Below are positions 18,163 to 19,354 of a stretch of DNA of 19,354 nt, in pieces. The stretch's first letter is position 1. The number at the start of each line of letters is the position of its first letter. Source of the stretch: Mucidula mucida (lineage: Eukaryota > Basidiomycota > Agaricomycetes > Agaricales > Physalacriaceae); assembly GCA_015501055.1 (NCBI GenBank), contig JADNYV010000634.1:1-19354 (forward strand), given 5' to 3'. The translations under genes and the position numbers were made by a program. The notes below the pieces were generated by a model. The model saw only the letters and a list, made by a program, of their open reading frames with translations, searched no databases and was not told the DNA's origin.

Positions 18163-18756
18163 CTACTCGTTGCGCGTCACCTCCTTCTCCCGAACGATGC
18201 CATGTTCGGTAGTGAACATCATGGCTGACTTTCGTTTGAGAATGTGAACCGTATGTTCAGCGGAAAACATGACAGCTGGCTTTCGTTTGAGAGTGTGTAC
18301 GGTATGTTCAGCGGAGAACATAACAGCTGGCTTCCGCTTGAGAGTGTGAACCGCTCGCTGAACTAGCTGCAATGTTTGATGCCTGCCTTCGAGGTTGGCG
18401 AGTGCTTGTGACCACTTGTGTGAGTCGGTCTGCTCATCCCGCGGCACCTCCTCAGGGTATCCGCGCTCGAGATTGTGAAGTGCTTGCCAAAGTTCCTCGT
18501 AAGTGTGGAACTTTAACGTCTGCTGCTCGTGGACGATGAACGGCGTAGCCTGTGGGCGTCTGCCCTCAAGAATGTCGAGCGTAAGCTGACGATGATGGCA
18601 AACATATTCCTGGTGTCGCTGCGCGATCTCCTCGGAGAGTGGGAGTTTCTCCAGGGAGTGGATGATATGTGTTGCCTCAGCCTGGCGTCCATGACGTCCC
18701 TGGAGGGTACGACGACGCTCAAGTTCGGTGGTAGTGGTGTTGGTGGTTGTGAGCAT
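18163..18756 (-). CDS. LEGR-repeat protein, copy 4, ended by an in-frame stop
   Basis: Predicted 197 aa from the ATG at 18756 (A at -3). The N-terminal domain lacks eight residues (the KWIGRR segment) through a clean 24-bp deletion. Then follow TLDILEGRRPQ, TLKFHTYEELWQALHNLERG and RDEQTDSHKWSQALANLEGR. After this come three 17-residue VHTLKRKPA-type repeats (51-bp minisatellite, 18202-18354). The frame ends VTRNE-TAG, where copies 1 and 3 continue; aligned with the VTRDEQTDSR pattern, the TAG stands for the CAG of Gln. Past the stop the same frame still reads DPRDWSE and later RDEQNDSRNWSEAIALEGR, so an ancestor had further modules. Copy 2 has the same TAG in its shifted frame, so the stop probably predates the split of copies 2 and 4. 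Confidence 0.62.
   Translation of the reverse strand: MLTTTNTTTTELERRRTLQGRHGRQAEATHIIHSLEKLPLSEEIAQRHQEYVCHHRQLTLDILEGRRPQATPFIVHEQQTLKFHTYEELWQALHNLERGYPEEVPRDEQTDSHKWSQALANLEGRHQTLQLVQRAVHTLKRKPAVMFSAEHTVHTLKRKPAVMFSAEHTVHILKRKSAMMFTTEHGIVREKEVTRNE
18202..18354 (-). repeat. 51-bp coding minisatellite, three units (LEGR copy 4)
   Basis: Units start at 18202, 18253 and 18304. The middle and right units are nearly identical (AVMFSAEHT in both), showing recent expansion; the left unit has diverged. Confidence 0.8.
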
Positions 18757-18815
18757 AATGATAATAATGCGTTGATGATAGTACTGGGTAGAGAAGCCAA
18801 AGTGAGGAAAGCAGA

Positions 18816-18822
18816 ACTTATA
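18816..18822 (-). promoter_or_regulatory. TATA box of LEGR copy 4
   Basis: TATAAGT on the minus strand, 60 bp before the ATG. It is the most diverged of the four TATA boxes but keeps the TATAA core. Confidence 0.62.
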
Positions 18823-18823
18823 G

Positions 18824-18873
18824 GCCACGAAAAGGAGCTATATTCTCAGAACGATCAACGATCGGTCAAGTTC
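18824..18873 (-). promoter_or_regulatory. 50-bp conserved promoter element, LEGR copy 4
   Basis: Identical over all 50 bases to copies 1-3, although the first base upstream on the TATA side already differs. Confidence 0.72.
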
Positions 18874-18876
18874 ATG

Positions 18877-18900
18877 TCTCGGAGCCCACTCTCTCCGAGA
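18877..18900. promoter_or_regulatory. inverted repeat CGG-N12-CCG, LEGR copy 4
   Basis: Perfect 8-bp arms TCTCGGAG and CTCCGAGA with an 8-nt spacer. Confidence 0.52.
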
Positions 18901-19354
18901 CGAAAAGCACAGCCATACCACGATACACAATGATGACATGCATTTTGAACATTTCTTTGGAGGCTTGTCTTTTTTATCTGCGTCCAATGTGCGCTTTGAA
19001 GATGTAGCGATATGAGATGCGGAATGCTGGTGCGCTCTCCTCAGCCCTGCGAGGTCGGCCCGCCACAAGACTAACGGTCCCTAAAAGCGTATGGTCCGCG
19101 GAGAAACAGTGGCGGCTTTAAGAAGAACGCCGCCTCGAGCATTGCGCTCCAATGTACGACAGGTCTCAAATTTACCGAGGCTGTGACAAGTCAAACAGCA
19201 CTCCAGAGTCCAGACAATCCAAGAGACAACGCTTCACATCGAAGCAAGAAACCTAGCACCGCCCTTGTGACCAGACAGGAGGAGAAATCAACAGTTGGTT
19301 CAGGCTGAAGCCTACGCAAACGGGGCGTGACTATAGACTGTGCTTCGGTCAATC

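Larger units (their letters stand above)
17530..19290. repeat. LEGR unit 4
   Basis: Block order as in unit 1: GAATCAGTGTCGCGTTAACA near 17543, the TAACTAATGTACATGGATA block near 17687, hairpin 17756-17794, LEGR gene, promoter, and upstream region to the CACATCGAAGCAAG block near 19237. The last ~60 bases of the window show nothing that I can assign. Confidence 0.75.

Noticed and set aside
9680..19354. The LEGR unit as an autonomous transposable element
   Set aside because: No transposase, reverse transcriptase, long terminal repeat or terminal inverted repeat with target-site duplication is visible, and the unit ends differ. Tandem segmental duplication explains the layout better.

Overview
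The window looks like nuclear DNA of a filamentous basidiomycete, most likely an Agaricomycete. The coding regions are split by many 46-59 bp introns with GT...AG ends and CTAAT/CTAAC/CTGAC branch points. The two recognisable gene families at the left (an F-box-like protein beginning VPYLSNELIDQIF, and a seven-helix membrane protein with the ISDAVVVWRTW motif) are of a kind expanded in mushrooms and polypores. I saw no prokaryotic gene order, tRNA, rRNA or CRISPR array.

Left half (about 540-9570): a tandem duplication of about 4.2 kb. Each unit runs F-box-like gene, then a decayed stretch of about 1.6-1.9 kb, then a seven-helix membrane protein gene. Both F-box genes can be assembled as intact four-exon genes (653-2306, 502 aa; 4866-6488, 491 aa). 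The membrane gene is complete only in the right-hand unit (8147-9566, eight exons, 350 aa). In the left unit it stops after exon 2 plus a few codons of exon 3 (4220-4553).

Right half (about 9680-19354): four diverged copies of a unit built around a small minus-strand gene I do not recognise, named here LEGR for its repeated W-S-x-A-L-A-x-L-E-G-R motif (10174-10662, 12218-12787, 15842-16330, 18163-18756). All four have a TATA box. Behind it lies a 50-bp stretch identical in all four copies, then a perfect or near-perfect inverted repeat (CGG-N12-CCG). Each unit also has a hairpin 3' of the gene. Copies 2 and 4 carry a 51-bp coding minisatellite, with 2 and 3 units. Copy 3 has the 3' part of a PPR-like gene joined to its upstream side. 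Only a short tail of a related PPR-like gene remains between copies 1 and 2.

Between copies 2 and 3 (about 13.4-15.4 kb) there is unrelated filler, including a broken minus-strand PDAP1/PP28-family gene (14094-14710).

Overall this reads as a duplication-rich accessory region. The F-box proteins would act in SCF ubiquitin ligases and the membrane protein in a cell membrane. The LEGR array, with its unusually conserved promoter element, is the best candidate for something undescribed. All exon models are from reading alone and need transcript support.
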